NCBI GenBank assembly: GCA_035559315.1
Contig: DATMBJ010000098.1
Coordinates: 1 to 35,524 of the forward strand
Source: DATLZM01 sp035559315
Lineage (GTDB): Bacteria; Actinomycetota; UBA4738; HRBIN12
Length of the DNA: 35,524 nucleotides
Direction: 5' to 3'
Both the position numbers and the translations under genes were made by a program. A model generated the notes under the pieces. That model worked only from the letters and a program-made list of their open reading frames with translations, was not told the DNA's origin and did not search any database. Below, in pieces: positions 15,685-23,545 of the stretch; the stretch's first letter is position 1; each line of letters opens with the position of its first letter.

Positions 15685-17409
15685 TCAGTGCTCCTTCACG
15701 CCGATCCTGGCCCCCAGGCGGCTGGCGGTGACGACCAGCACCACCAGGGCGAAGACCATCACCATCCCGAGGGCGGCGAGCTCGGTGAACTGCCCGTTCT
15801 CCCACCGCTCCCAGATGAGGATGGAGAGGACCTCGTTCCCCGGGGAGTAGAGGAGGATCGAGCTCGAGAGCTCGCGGAACGACACCATCACGATGTAGAT
15901 CCAGCCGGCGACGAGCCCCGGCACGAGCAGCGGGAGGTTCACGCGCCGGAACGTCTGCCACCAGCTGGCCCCGCTCGTATGGGCCGACTCCTCGAGCTCC
16001 CCGCTGATCTGGTACATGGAGGTCGAGGCGTAGCGCATGCCGTAGGGCATGTAGCGCGTGCAGTAGGCGATGAACAGGATCCAGAGCGTCCCGTAGATCG
16101 GGGCCGGGAAGCGCAGGTACACGAACAGGAGCGAGACCCCCATCACGAGCCCCGGGACGACGAGCGGCAGGAACGCCAGGTTGTCCACCATCCAGCGGCC
16201 GGGGATCCGGGTCCGCACCACGAGCCACGAGGCGATGGCCATGAAGAACATCACCGCGGACGCGGATCCCACGCCGAGCACGAGCGAGTTCCGGAAGGCC
16301 GTGAGGAAGTACGGCCGGGTGAGCGTGTCCAGGTAGTTCTGGAACGACATCCGGGACAGGCTCTCGGCCGAGGGCAGCGAGTAGAACGGCAGGACCGAGG
16401 AGTAGACCAGGATGAGGACGGGCAGGACGACGGCCACCAGGAAGTACCCGAGGACCAGGGCGGCGGCGGGCCACCGCCAGCGCCCGAGGGGCAGCGGCCG
16501 GGGGCGGAAGCCCTTCCCGGTGACGGTCTGGAACGCCTTCCCCCGCCGCGAGAGGCGGGACTGCAGGAACACCCCGAGGCTCGTGAGCACGAGCAGCGAC
16601 ATCGCGTAGGCCCCGGCGTAGCCGTAGCGCGGCGGGAAGGTCTGGAGCGCCCGCCAGATCCTCGAGGTGAAGACCCAGACCCCGGCGCGGATCCCGACGA
16701 TCGCGGCCACCTCGAACGCCTCGAGGACCCGGACCACCATCACGAGGACCGCGGCGGCCAGGGCCGGGCGGACCAGGGGCAGCGTGATCCGTCGGATCAC
16801 CGTCCCCATCCGGGCCCCGCTCATCAGCGCCGACTCCTCGAGGGCCGGGTCCATCGAGCGGAACGCGGCGGCCATCAGGAGGAAGACCAGGGGCGAGAGG
16901 TGGAGCCCCTCGATCAGGATCATCCCCTGCAGGCTGTAGATGTCGAAGGCCGCCGGCCCGAAGAACGGCTCGAGCCAGGCGTTCAGCACCCCGATCTCGG
17001 GGCTCAGGAGCAGGATCCAGGCGACCGTGTGCAGGATCCCCGGGATGATGAGCGGGACCAGGGAGGCGGCGAACACCAACCGTTTGAAGGGCACGTCGGT
17101 CCGCACCTGGAGGTACGCCAGGGCGGTCCCCACCGTGACCGACAGGACGGTCGAGCCGGCCGCGAACGCGAGCGAGTTCGCGACCATCTCCCCGAGCCCC
17201 ACCCGGGCGTAGGCCTCCCGGAAGAACCGGAGCGTGAAGCCCTCGGCGTCGAAGAAGGTGCCCCAGAAGAGGTACCCGAGGGGCACGAGCGCCAGGTAGG
17301 CGATTGCGAGGACGACGCCCAGGATCACCAGACCCTGGGGTCGGAGCAGGTCCAGGAGCGCGCCACGCCCCCAGCGCGTGACCCTCCCGACGACCGTCGC
17401 CTGCGCCAC
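15685..17409 (-). CDS. Fused double-permease of an iron(III)-type ABC transporter
   Basis: A 574-residue membrane protein with about twelve helices, formed from two binding-protein-dependent permease domains in one chain as in FbpB/AfuB. Two EAA loops that dock the ATPase are present, one per half: EESALMSGARMGTVIRR and EESAHTSGASWWQTFRR. The GTG start at 17409 follows GGGGAGGGCGAG. The gene lies between the cupin and the ATPase with a one-base gap to the latter. Relatives of this type carry ferric ion, thiamine, phosphonates or small organic acids. The catabolic neighbours favour an organic substrate. Confidence 0.92.
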   Translation of the reverse strand: MAQATVVGRVTRWGRGALLDLLRPQGLVILGVVLAIAYLALVPLGYLFWGTFFDAEGFTLRFFREAYARVGLGEMVANSLAFAAGSTVLSVTVGTALAYLQVRTDVPFKRLVFAASLVPLIIPGILHTVAWILLLSPEIGVLNAWLEPFFGPAAFDIYSLQGMILIEGLHLSPLVFLLMAAAFRSMDPALEESALMSGARMGTVIRRITLPLVRPALAAAVLVMVVRVLEAFEVAAIVGIRAGVWVFTSRIWRALQTFPPRYGYAGAYAMSLLVLTSLGVFLQSRLSRRGKAFQTVTGKGFRPRPLPLGRWRWPAAALVLGYFLVAVVLPVLILVYSSVLPFYSLPSAESLSRMSFQNYLDTLTRPYFLTAFRNSLVLGVGSASAVMFFMAIASWLVVRTRIPGRWMVDNLAFLPLVVPGLVMGVSLLFVYLRFPAPIYGTLWILFIAYCTRYMPYGMRYASTSMYQISGELEESAHTSGASWWQTFRRVNLPLLVPGLVAGWIYIVMVSFRELSSSILLYSPGNEVLSILIWERWENGQFTELAALGMVMVFALVVLVVTASRLGARIGVKEH

Positions 17410-17439
17410 CTCGCCCTCCCCGATGGGTTCCGCGGCGGC

Positions 17440-17982
17440 CTAGCCCTCGCCCTGCGCCACCTCCACCCACGGCTCGACCGCCGCCCGCTCCTGGTCCGGA
17501 TGCCGCTCGATGTTGTGGAGCCGGAGGTGGCGCAGGAGCCGCGTGTTCTGGATCGCCAGGTACCGGGCGGGCTCCTCGGGGTCGAGGTTGAAGTGCTGGT
17601 GCCAGGCCCACACCGGCGGGGAGAAGAGCGTCCCCTCCTCCCAGTCGATCCGTTGCTCGGGCTCCCCGTCGTAGTTCACGATGGAGTAGCCCCGGCCGCG
17701 CACGATGTAGATATAGGCCTCGGTGGTGTGCCGGTGCCGCACCGACGCCCCTCCGGGCGGGAGCTCGGCGATGTGGGCGTCGATGCACGTGTTCCCGGCG
17801 AGGTGGAACCAGCGCCCACGGTTGTTCCGCCAGGGCCGCTCGGGGAGCTCCATGGTTCGCAGGTCCCCGGGCACCACGAGCCCCGTGATCGGCGGGTACC
17901 TCCGGTTGAACTCGTCGCGCGCGGCGATCTCCGAGGCGTCCCTGGACGCGGGGTCGGACGCGAGCACCTGCCGGTCATCCAT
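17440..17982 (-). CDS. Cupin-domain protein
   Basis: A 180-residue single-cupin protein. The metal motif is RHRHTTEAYIYIVRGRG (about 82-98), and the second motif is GTLFSPPVWAWHQHFN, giving His, His, Glu and His ligands. WHQHFN resembles HRHFN and HQHLN in the bicupin encoded at 33858-34880, so the two are probably distant relatives. The start is ATG 17982 with GGAGGGAGG upstream; a longer in-frame start at 18030 is less likely. The gene lies between the ThDP enzyme and the ABC permease. It may be a dioxygenase, an isomerase or a binding protein for the imported compound. The cupin fold is certain; the function is not. Confidence 0.82.
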   Translation of the reverse strand: MDDRQVLASDPASRDASEIAARDEFNRRYPPITGLVVPGDLRTMELPERPWRNNRGRWFHLAGNTCIDAHIAELPPGGASVRHRHTTEAYIYIVRGRGYSIVNYDGEPEQRIDWEEGTLFSPPVWAWHQHFNLDPEEPARYLAIQNTRLLRHLRLHNIERHPDQERAAVEPWVEVAQGEG

Positions 17983-18016
17983 GCCTGTGCCTCCCTCCGT
18001 CGGTCGAGCGCCGTCC

Positions 18017-18053
18017 GCCCACCCTACCACATCGGTGGGCTGAAGGTCTAACC
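18017..18053. promoter_or_regulatory. Two inverted repeats upstream of the cupin gene
   Basis: GCCCACC (18017-18023) and GGTGGGC (18034-18040) form a perfect 7-10-7 inverted repeat. GGT-CTA-ACC (18045-18053) is a second small palindrome that fits the GntR/FadR-type GGTnnnACC core. Both lie in the 93-bp gap between the ThDP-enzyme gene and the cupin gene. They suggest an internal, regulated promoter for the cupin-permease-ATPase-MFS genes. Confidence 0.35.
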
Positions 18054-18075
18054 ATCACACCGCTGTCTCGGACGT

Positions 18076-19818
18076 TCACCGGGGCTTGGTAACGACGTCG
18101 ACGAGGGCCGGACGCCGGGCCTCGGCCACCACCTGGGCCGCCCGGCGGATCGCCTCCCCGAGCCCCTCCGGACGGTCGATCGGCCCTTCCGCGTACCAGC
18201 CGAGGGCCCGGGCGACCGCGGCGAAGTCGGGCGGGGGATGGTCGAGCTCCATCCCGACCCGGGCGTTCTCCATCGGGGTCCCGCGCTGGGCCGCCATCCT
18301 CTCCTGGTGCTCCCAGTCGTTGTAGTAGGCGCGATTGTTGAACATCACGACCAGCATGGGGATCCCGTGGGCGGCGGCCACCCACAGAGCCCCCAGGTCG
18401 AACATCAGGTCCCCGTCGGGCTGCAGGTCCACGACCAGCCGCCCCTCGTCGCGGTGCGCCAGGGCGACGCCGAGCGAGATCCCGATCTGGGTCGCGGTCC
18501 CCAGGCTCCTGCCGGGGTGTCGGTAGGGGCGGTCGAAGTCCCAGGTCCGGAGGGCCCAGTCGGAGGCCGTCCCCGCCGTGAGCACCCAGTCGTAGCCCCG
18601 GATCGCCTCCCACGCCTCGGCGGCGAGCCGGGCGGTGGACACGGGCGCGGCGTCGGCCGCCGCATCCGCCTCCCGGCGCCACCGCCCCCACACCTCGTCG
18701 TGGAGCTCCTCCAGCCGGGCCCGCCGCGCCCGCCTGGCCTCGGCCCGCTCGGGCCCCTCCTCCGCGACCAGGGCGCGGCAGCGCTCGAGCAGCAGCGGGA
18801 GCGCGACCGACGTGTCGGCCGTGACCTGGAGATCGGCGGGGTGGAGCTGCGCGAAGTCGTGGGACCAGGCCGAGATCCCGATCTCGTTGAAGCCCAGGGA
18901 CACCACCCGTGCGTCCCCGGGGATCCGCGAGCGCACCCGCCGGGCCGCGGAGTCGAGCCGCTGGGTCGGCTTGCCCATGTCCTTCACGTCCACGAAGAAC
19001 ACGAGGTCGGCCTCTTCGAGGGCGTCGGAGCCGGTGACGTTCAGCGGGTGGCGGTTGGGGAAGTTCAGCCTGATCCCGGTGTCCATCACGCCGATCGCCA
19101 GGAGCTCGGCGAGCTCCACGAGGAGGCCGAAGGCCCGCGGGTCCCGGCCGGCGTAGCCCGGGATCATCACGGGCCGCTCGGCCCCGGCGAGCATCCGGGC
19201 CAGCCGGTCGAGGGCGGCGGGGTCGGGCCCGATCGGCGTCGGGGTCGCCAGCCGGGAGAGGTCGGGGAGCGGGACCTCCTCGGGGAGCTCGTCCTCCTGG
19301 AGCGCGGCGTCGAGCGCCACGTACACCGGCCCCGCCGGCTCGGCGGTGGCGACCCGCATCGCGCGCACGATCGTCTCGGGGATCGAGGCGATGGAGGCCG
19401 GCTGGTCGTCCCACTTCGTGAAGTCGCGGACCGCGTTCCCCTGGACGTTCGCCGAGTGGATCCAGTCGATGTTCGGTCGCCGTCGGGTGAGGTCCATGGG
19501 GCCCGCGCCGCCGAGGACGAGGATCGGGACCCGGTCGATGTACGCGTAGTAGATGCCCATGGCGCCGTGGAGCAGCCCGACGAGGTCGTGGAGGATCACG
19601 ACCATCGGCCGTCCCGAGGCCTTCGCGTAGCCGTGGGCCACCCCGACCGCCACCTTCTCGTGGGGACAGAGGACGATCCGGGGCGGCGCCCCGGGATGGT
19701 TCACCAGCGAGTCGTGCAGCCCCCGGAAGGACGACCCCGGGTTGAGGCTCGCGTACCGGATCCCGTACGCCTCCAGGAGGTCGACCACCAGGTCGGAGCC
19801 GTAGCGTCGTTCGCCCAC
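18076..19818 (-). CDS. ThDP-dependent decarboxylase-like enzyme (acetolactate synthase/benzoylformate decarboxylase family)
   Basis: A 580-residue thiamin-diphosphate enzyme with the standard N-terminal pyrimidine-binding, central and C-terminal diphosphate-binding domains. The ThDP-activating glutamate is E54 in CPHEKVAVGVAHGYAK. The metal/diphosphate motif runs from G469-D470 to N494-N495. The GDG glycine is replaced by Leu, as happens in some members. An HDLVGLLHG segment (near 77) stands where acetolactate synthases have the GPG loop, so a 2-oxoacid decarboxylase or C-C lyase is likelier than acetolactate synthesis. The GTG start at 19818 follows GGGTGGGG. The gene sits between the solute-binding-protein gene and the cupin, suggesting it processes the imported compound. 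Confidence 0.85.
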   Translation of the reverse strand: MGERRYGSDLVVDLLEAYGIRYASLNPGSSFRGLHDSLVNHPGAPPRIVLCPHEKVAVGVAHGYAKASGRPMVVILHDLVGLLHGAMGIYYAYIDRVPILVLGGAGPMDLTRRRPNIDWIHSANVQGNAVRDFTKWDDQPASIASIPETIVRAMRVATAEPAGPVYVALDAALQEDELPEEVPLPDLSRLATPTPIGPDPAALDRLARMLAGAERPVMIPGYAGRDPRAFGLLVELAELLAIGVMDTGIRLNFPNRHPLNVTGSDALEEADLVFFVDVKDMGKPTQRLDSAARRVRSRIPGDARVVSLGFNEIGISAWSHDFAQLHPADLQVTADTSVALPLLLERCRALVAEEGPERAEARRARRARLEELHDEVWGRWRREADAAADAAPVSTARLAAEAWEAIRGYDWVLTAGTASDWALRTWDFDRPYRHPGRSLGTATQIGISLGVALAHRDEGRLVVDLQPDGDLMFDLGALWVAAAHGIPMLVVMFNNRAYYNDWEHQERMAAQRGTPMENARVGMELDHPPPDFAAVARALGWYAEGPIDRPEGLGEAIRRAAQVVAEARRPALVDVVTKPR

Positions 19819-19849
19819 CGTCGCATCCCCACCCGTGCACTTGCACGAC

Positions 19850-19881
19850 GGACGCCCGGGGGCTTCGACCCCCGGGCGTCC
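19850..19881 (-). terminator. Strong hairpin after the solute-binding-protein gene
   Basis: A perfect 13-bp stem (19850-19862 with 19869-19881) closed by the loop CTTCGA starts 15 bases beyond the binding-protein stop codon. It has no U-tract. It could terminate most transcripts or protect the 3' end of the binding-protein mRNA, giving it higher expression than the downstream permease genes. Confidence 0.7.
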
Positions 19882-19896
19882 GCCCGTTCCGCCGGA

Positions 19897-21039
19897 TCAG
19901 TCCTCGTACACGGTGCCGCCGGAGCCCTCGATGATCTCGTCCCAGAGCCCCTCCCACTTGTCGCGCTCGTCCAGGAGCGCGTCAAGGTCGACCACGACGG
20001 ACTCCATGTCCGAGGGCAGGCCGCCGCCCTCGACGCCGATGCTCGCGGGCTGCCGGTCGATCTCGAGCAGCAGGTCCTGCGCGTCGGTGAGCATGAACTC
20101 CACGAACAGCAGGGCCGACGCGGGCCGCTGCGCGTACCGGTGGATCCCGATCCCGTTCGGCCGGATGACGATCGGCTCGGGGCCGCCCTGGTACGAGACC
20201 GGCGCCCCGTCCTTCTCGAGCGAGACGATGCGGTGCAGGTAGGTCGAGGCCGCGACGTCGTACTCCCCGGCCGCGAGCAGCTCCGCCATGAGCGTGTGGC
20301 CATCGACGAGGGCCGCGCCCTGGGCGGCCTGCCGGAACAGGTCCACCGCCTCGTCCTCGCTCATCCCCTTCTCGCCGACGAAGTACTCCTTCACGAGCGT
20401 CGCGAACCAGTCGAAGTCCCCGACCTCGAGCGCCAGGCCGTCCCCGTAGGCGAGGAGCTCCTCCCAGGTCGACGGCGGGCTCGACACCCGGTCGGTGTTC
20501 CACGACCCCACGAACGTGTTCAGGTAGAGCCAGGCCCAGTTCTCGAACACCCCCTCCGGCGGGATGTTCTCGAGCACCGGGGACTCGAGCGGCGCGAGCA
20601 GGCCCTCGCGGTCGATCACGGTCAGCTCGGGCCCGTTCGTGAACACCACGTCCGCGCCGGGGAAGTCCGCGTCGGCCTCCTGCAGCACGCGGGTCAGGAT
20701 GTCGGACGAGGAGGCCCGGTAGTAGTTGACGTCGATCCCGGTCTGGCTCTCGAACTCGTCGATCATCGGGAAGATGTCGTCGAGGTTCGTCGAGCCGTAG
20801 GCGTTGAAGCTGCCGCCCTCCTCGTCCGCGAGCTCGATCAGTCGCTCCCGACGGGCCTTCGCGTCCAGGCCCTCGAGCTCGGCGTAGATCTCGTTCAGCC
20901 GGTCGGTGACGTCGACCAGACCCGGCCCGCCCCCCTCCTCACCGCCGTCGGTCGTCGGGGGCGACGTGCAAGCCGCGCCCACGACGACGAGGGCGCCGAC
21001 GACGGCCAACAGTCGGGCCCAGCGCCCGGATCCGTTCAT
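19897..21039 (-). CDS. ABC transporter solute-binding lipoprotein (iron(III)-type fold)
   Basis: A 380-residue protein. The N-terminus has a basic start and a hydrophobic core ending VVGAAC, a lipobox with the acylated cysteine near residue 24. A Thr/Gly/Glu-rich linker follows. The mature part resembles FbpA/thiamine/organic-acid binding proteins: SFNAYGSTNLDDIFPMIDEF, then the VNYYRASSSDILTRV and GADVVFTNGPEL segments. I see no tyrosine pair of the ferric type, so an organic ligand is plausible. ATG 21039 (GGAGGAGGGGGG upstream) is preferred over 21102, which would put extra residues before the signal peptide. A TTGACA promoter lies upstream. The matching permease and ATPase genes are at 15685-17409 and 14487-15683. 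Confidence 0.88.
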   Translation of the reverse strand: MNGSGRWARLLAVVGALVVVGAACTSPPTTDGGEEGGGPGLVDVTDRLNEIYAELEGLDAKARRERLIELADEEGGSFNAYGSTNLDDIFPMIDEFESQTGIDVNYYRASSSDILTRVLQEADADFPGADVVFTNGPELTVIDREGLLAPLESPVLENIPPEGVFENWAWLYLNTFVGSWNTDRVSSPPSTWEELLAYGDGLALEVGDFDWFATLVKEYFVGEKGMSEDEAVDLFRQAAQGAALVDGHTLMAELLAAGEYDVAASTYLHRIVSLEKDGAPVSYQGGPEPIVIRPNGIGIHRYAQRPASALLFVEFMLTDAQDLLLEIDRQPASIGVEGGGLPSDMESVVVDLDALLDERDKWEGLWDEIIEGSGGTVYED

Positions 21040-21073
21040 CCCCCCTCCTCCTGGTCCTTGGACAAACAGTCGT

Positions 21074-21102
21074 ATCATCAGTCCATTAGCCCGAGCTGTC
21101 AA
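21074..21102 (-). promoter_or_regulatory. Promoter of the solute-binding-protein operon with embedded operator-like dyad
   Basis: On the minus strand, TTGACA (21102-21097, perfect) is followed after exactly 17 bases by GATGAT (21079-21074), about 35 bases before the ATG at 21039. The spacer and -10 contain ATGGACTGATGATAC (21086-21072), a diverged version of the dyad near pcaC. This region is strikingly A+T-rich for the window. Confidence 0.6.
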
Positions 21103-21932
21103 TGGAGGTGCGCGTGGGAGGGGTGGGGATCCGGCGGGTCGGCCTCGTGGGCTCCGGACGGATGGGTCGGGCCATCGGCCGCCACCTGCTCGAGGCCGGC
21201 TGGCCGCTCGTCGTGACCGACGTGGATCCCGGAGCCTGCGCGCCGCTGGTGGAGCGAGGGGCCACGTCCGCCGAGAGCGCCCGGCGGGTGGCGGCCGCGG
21301 CGGATCTGGTCCTGGTCGTGGTGGTCGACGACGAGCAGGTGCGGGCGGCGGTGGCGGGCCCGGAGGGCGCCCTCGCCGGCGCCCGGCCCGGGGCCGTGAT
21401 CGCGATCTGCGCCTCGGTCCGGCCCGACACCTGCCGCGAGCTCGCCGCGCAGGCGGCCCCCCACGACGTGCACGTGATCGACGTGGCCCTGGTCCGGGGC
21501 GAGCGGGGGGCGGAGGCCGGGGAGCTCCTCCTGCTGTGCGGGGGCCCCGCGCAGGTGGTGGACGCGTGCCGGGAGGCGTTCGCCCCGTTCGCCACCGACG
21601 TGGTCCGGGTCGGCGACGTCGGGGCCGGTCAGGTGGCCAAGAGCGTGAACAACATCCTGCTGTGGGCGTGCATCCGGGCCGACGTCGAGGCCCTCCGCCT
21701 GGGCCGGGCCCTCGGCGTCGACCCGAGGGTCCTCCGGGAAGCGGTGGCCCTCGGCAGCGGCGCCAACCGGCCGCTGGCCGAGTGGGGCCAGCATCGCCTC
21801 CGGTGGCCGGACAAGGACCTCGAGGTCGCCCTGGCCCTGGCCGAGGACGCCGGCGTCGACGTCCCGTTCGTCCGGGCCCTCCAGCCGCTCATGGAGGGTC
21901 TCACCGTCGAGGATCTCCACGACCTCCTGTGA
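21102..21932 (+). CDS. Beta-hydroxyacid dehydrogenase family protein, diverged paralogue
   Basis: A 276-residue Rossmann dehydrogenase of the same superfamily as the gene at 6154-7020. The nucleotide site GSGRMG lies at residues 17-22, and the catalytic lysine K180 is kept in GQVAKSVNN. The substrate loop that normally reads D-x-P-V-S-G-G is here DVALVRGERGAEAGE, so the substrate probably differs. The ATG at 21102 overlaps the divergent promoter. GTG 21114 is an alternative with a better-spaced GGAGG. The gene is monocistronic, divergent from the binding-protein gene and convergent with the next operon. It might oxidise or reduce a side-chain hydroxyacid from the aromatic pathway; this is inference. 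Confidence 0.83.
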   Translation: MEVRVGGVGIRRVGLVGSGRMGRAIGRHLLEAGWPLVVTDVDPGACAPLVERGATSAESARRVAAAADLVLVVVVDDEQVRAAVAGPEGALAGARPGAVIAICASVRPDTCRELAAQAAPHDVHVIDVALVRGERGAEAGELLLLCGGPAQVVDACREAFAPFATDVVRVGDVGAGQVAKSVNNILLWACIRADVEALRLGRALGVDPRVLREAVALGSGANRPLAEWGQHRLRWPDKDLEVALALAEDAGVDVPFVRALQPLMEGLTVEDLHDLL

Positions 21933-21945
21933 GCGCCGGGGCGGC

Positions 21946-22497
21946 TCAGTCGGGGAGGGGGGGTGCCACGCCCGGAGGGAAGTCGGGCTCGAAAGCGTTG
22001 GAGACGAGCGCGAGCATCGAGTAGAAACCCACGATCATCACCAGCTCGATGAGCTGCTCGTCCCCGAGGATGGCGTGGACCCTGGCGTGGGTCTCGTCGG
22101 TCACCCGCTTGGTCTCCAGGAGCTCGGTGACGTAGTCGTGGACGGCTTCGAGCCCGGGGTCGTCGAACGCCGGCCGGCGGCGGTCCCGGACGGCGTCGAT
22201 GACCTCCTGGGCGATGCCGGCCTTCCGGCACATGTCGACCCGCTTCCACCATGTGTACTGGCTCGACCAGAGACGCGCGGTGATCAGCGCGGCGAGGTGG
22301 AGCATCCGGTCGGGCAGCCGCTGCTCGCGGACCAGGTAGCTCCGGAGGTGCTCGAACCGCTCGGCCAGCTCGGGGATGTGGAGCACGATGGCGGAGGGGC
22401 CCTGGTAGTCCTCGTTCCGCGACCCGAAGATCAGGTCGCCCACCCGGCGCTGCTCCTCGGTCGCGGTGTCGCGGTCGATCTGGGGGATCCGTGACAT
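21946..22497 (-). CDS. Carboxymuconolactone-decarboxylase-like (AhpD-fold) protein
   Basis: A 183-residue helical protein of the carboxymuconolactone decarboxylase superfamily. The family helix is LAALITARLWSSQYTWWKR. Where typical members read S-Q-Y-E-W-x-x-H, this one has T82 in place of Glu and R86 in place of His. It also lacks the AhpD CxxC pair, so peroxidase activity is unlikely and decarboxylase activity doubtful. ATG 22497 fits an AAGGAG site. It is the last gene of an operon with the dehydrogenase, ligK and ligJ, 22 bases after ligJ. It may decarboxylate or isomerise a pathway intermediate. Confidence 0.78.
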   Translation of the reverse strand: MSRIPQIDRDTATEEQRRVGDLIFGSRNEDYQGPSAIVLHIPELAERFEHLRSYLVREQRLPDRMLHLAALITARLWSSQYTWWKRVDMCRKAGIAQEVIDAVRDRRRPAFDDPGLEAVHDYVTELLETKRVTDETHARVHAILGDEQLIELVMIVGFYSMLALVSNAFEPDFPPGVAPPLPD

Positions 22498-22519
22498 GGC
22501 GGAACGCTCCTTCGGCGCG

Positions 22520-23545
22520 TCAGCGGCCCCGTGCCCGCAGCGCGGCATCGAGGCGAGGGTAGACCCGGCGTGCGTTCAGCTCGAACACCCGGCGGCGGTC
22601 CTGCTCGGACAGCCCGAGCGCGTCGACGTAGCGCTTGGTGTCGTCGAAGTGGTGCCCGGTGTCGGGATCGACGATGTCGGGGATCGCGCCCAGCATCTCC
22701 GAGGCGAACAGGAGGTTGTCGAGGGGGATGACCTCGAAGAGCAGGTCGATCCCCGGCTGGTGATACACGCACGTATCGAAGAACACGTTGCCCATCACGT
22801 ACTCCTCCACGGGGGGTCGGCCCAGGCGCTCGGCCAGCCCCCGGAACCGGCCCCAGTGGTAGGGCACCGCTCCCCCGCCGTGGGGGATGACCAGCCGCAG
22901 GGTGGGGAAGTCGGCGAACAGGTCGCCCTCGACGAGCTGCATGAACACGGTGGTGTCGGCGTTGAGGTAGTGGGCCCCGGTGGCGTGGACGCCGGGGTTG
23001 CAGGACGCCGAGACGTGGATCATCGCGGGGACGTCGAGCTCCACCAGCTTCTCGTAGAGCGGATACCACGCCCGGTGGGTCATCGGGGGCGACCGCCAGT
23101 ACCCGCCGGAGGGATCGGGGTTCAGGTTGCACCCCACGAACCCAAGCTCGACCACGCACCGCTCGAGCTCCTCGATCGAGGCGTCCAGCGAGCCGTCCGG
23201 GGTCTGGGGGAGCTGACAGGCCGCGGCGAAGTGTTCCGGGAACAGCGTGACCACCCGGTGGACCAGGTCGTTGCTGAACCGCGCCCAGTCTCGGGCCACG
23301 TCAGGATCCGGGACGTGGTGCTCCATCCCCAGCGCGCGGGGCGAGAAGATGGTGACGTCGACGCCGCGCTCGCGGAGCAGCCGGAGCTGGTTCCCCTCGA
23401 TGCTCTCCCGGATCTCGTCGTCGGCGATGGCCTCGGGCCGCGGCGGCGGCCCGGCGGGGTCGGCCAGCCAGGCGAGCTGCGCCTCCCGGAACCGCCGGTG
23501 CTGCGGCGGAGCGGTCGTGTAGTGCCCGTGGCAGTCGATGATCAT
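22520..23545 (-). CDS. ligJ: 4-oxalomesaconate hydratase (LigJ-type amidohydrolase)
   Basis: A 341-residue amidohydrolase-superfamily protein closely resembling LigJ, which hydrates 4-oxalomesaconate to 4-carboxy-4-hydroxy-2-oxoadipate in the protocatechuate 4,5-cleavage pathway. The metal and active-site residues are in place: H6 and H8 (CHGHY), H177 (MIHVSASCNPG), H222 (IPHGGGAVPYHWGRF) and E283 (SEMLGA). DTGHHFDDTKRY near residue 295 and NVFFDTCVYHQPGI are LigJ hallmarks rather than generic decarboxylase motifs. ATG 23545 overlaps the ligK stop as ATGA. The two consecutive steps are thus coupled in one operon. Confidence 0.9.
   Translation of the reverse strand: MIIDCHGHYTTAPPQHRRFREAQLAWLADPAGPPPRPEAIADDEIRESIEGNQLRLLRERGVDVTIFSPRALGMEHHVPDPDVARDWARFSNDLVHRVVTLFPEHFAAACQLPQTPDGSLDASIEELERCVVELGFVGCNLNPDPSGGYWRSPPMTHRAWYPLYEKLVELDVPAMIHVSASCNPGVHATGAHYLNADTTVFMQLVEGDLFADFPTLRLVIPHGGGAVPYHWGRFRGLAERLGRPPVEEYVMGNVFFDTCVYHQPGIDLLFEVIPLDNLLFASEMLGAIPDIVDPDTGHHFDDTKRYVDALGLSEQDRRRVFELNARRVYPRLDAALRARGR

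Noticed and set aside
14487..21039. Ferric iron uptake system
   Set aside because: The permease and ATPase are of that family, but the binding protein shows no obvious ferric-tyrosine pair and the operon contains catabolic enzymes, so I did not assign iron as substrate.
18238..21216. A 992-codon plus-strand frame opposite the ThDP and binding-protein genes
   Set aside because: No domain motifs; it is the complementary frame of two clearly recognisable proteins.
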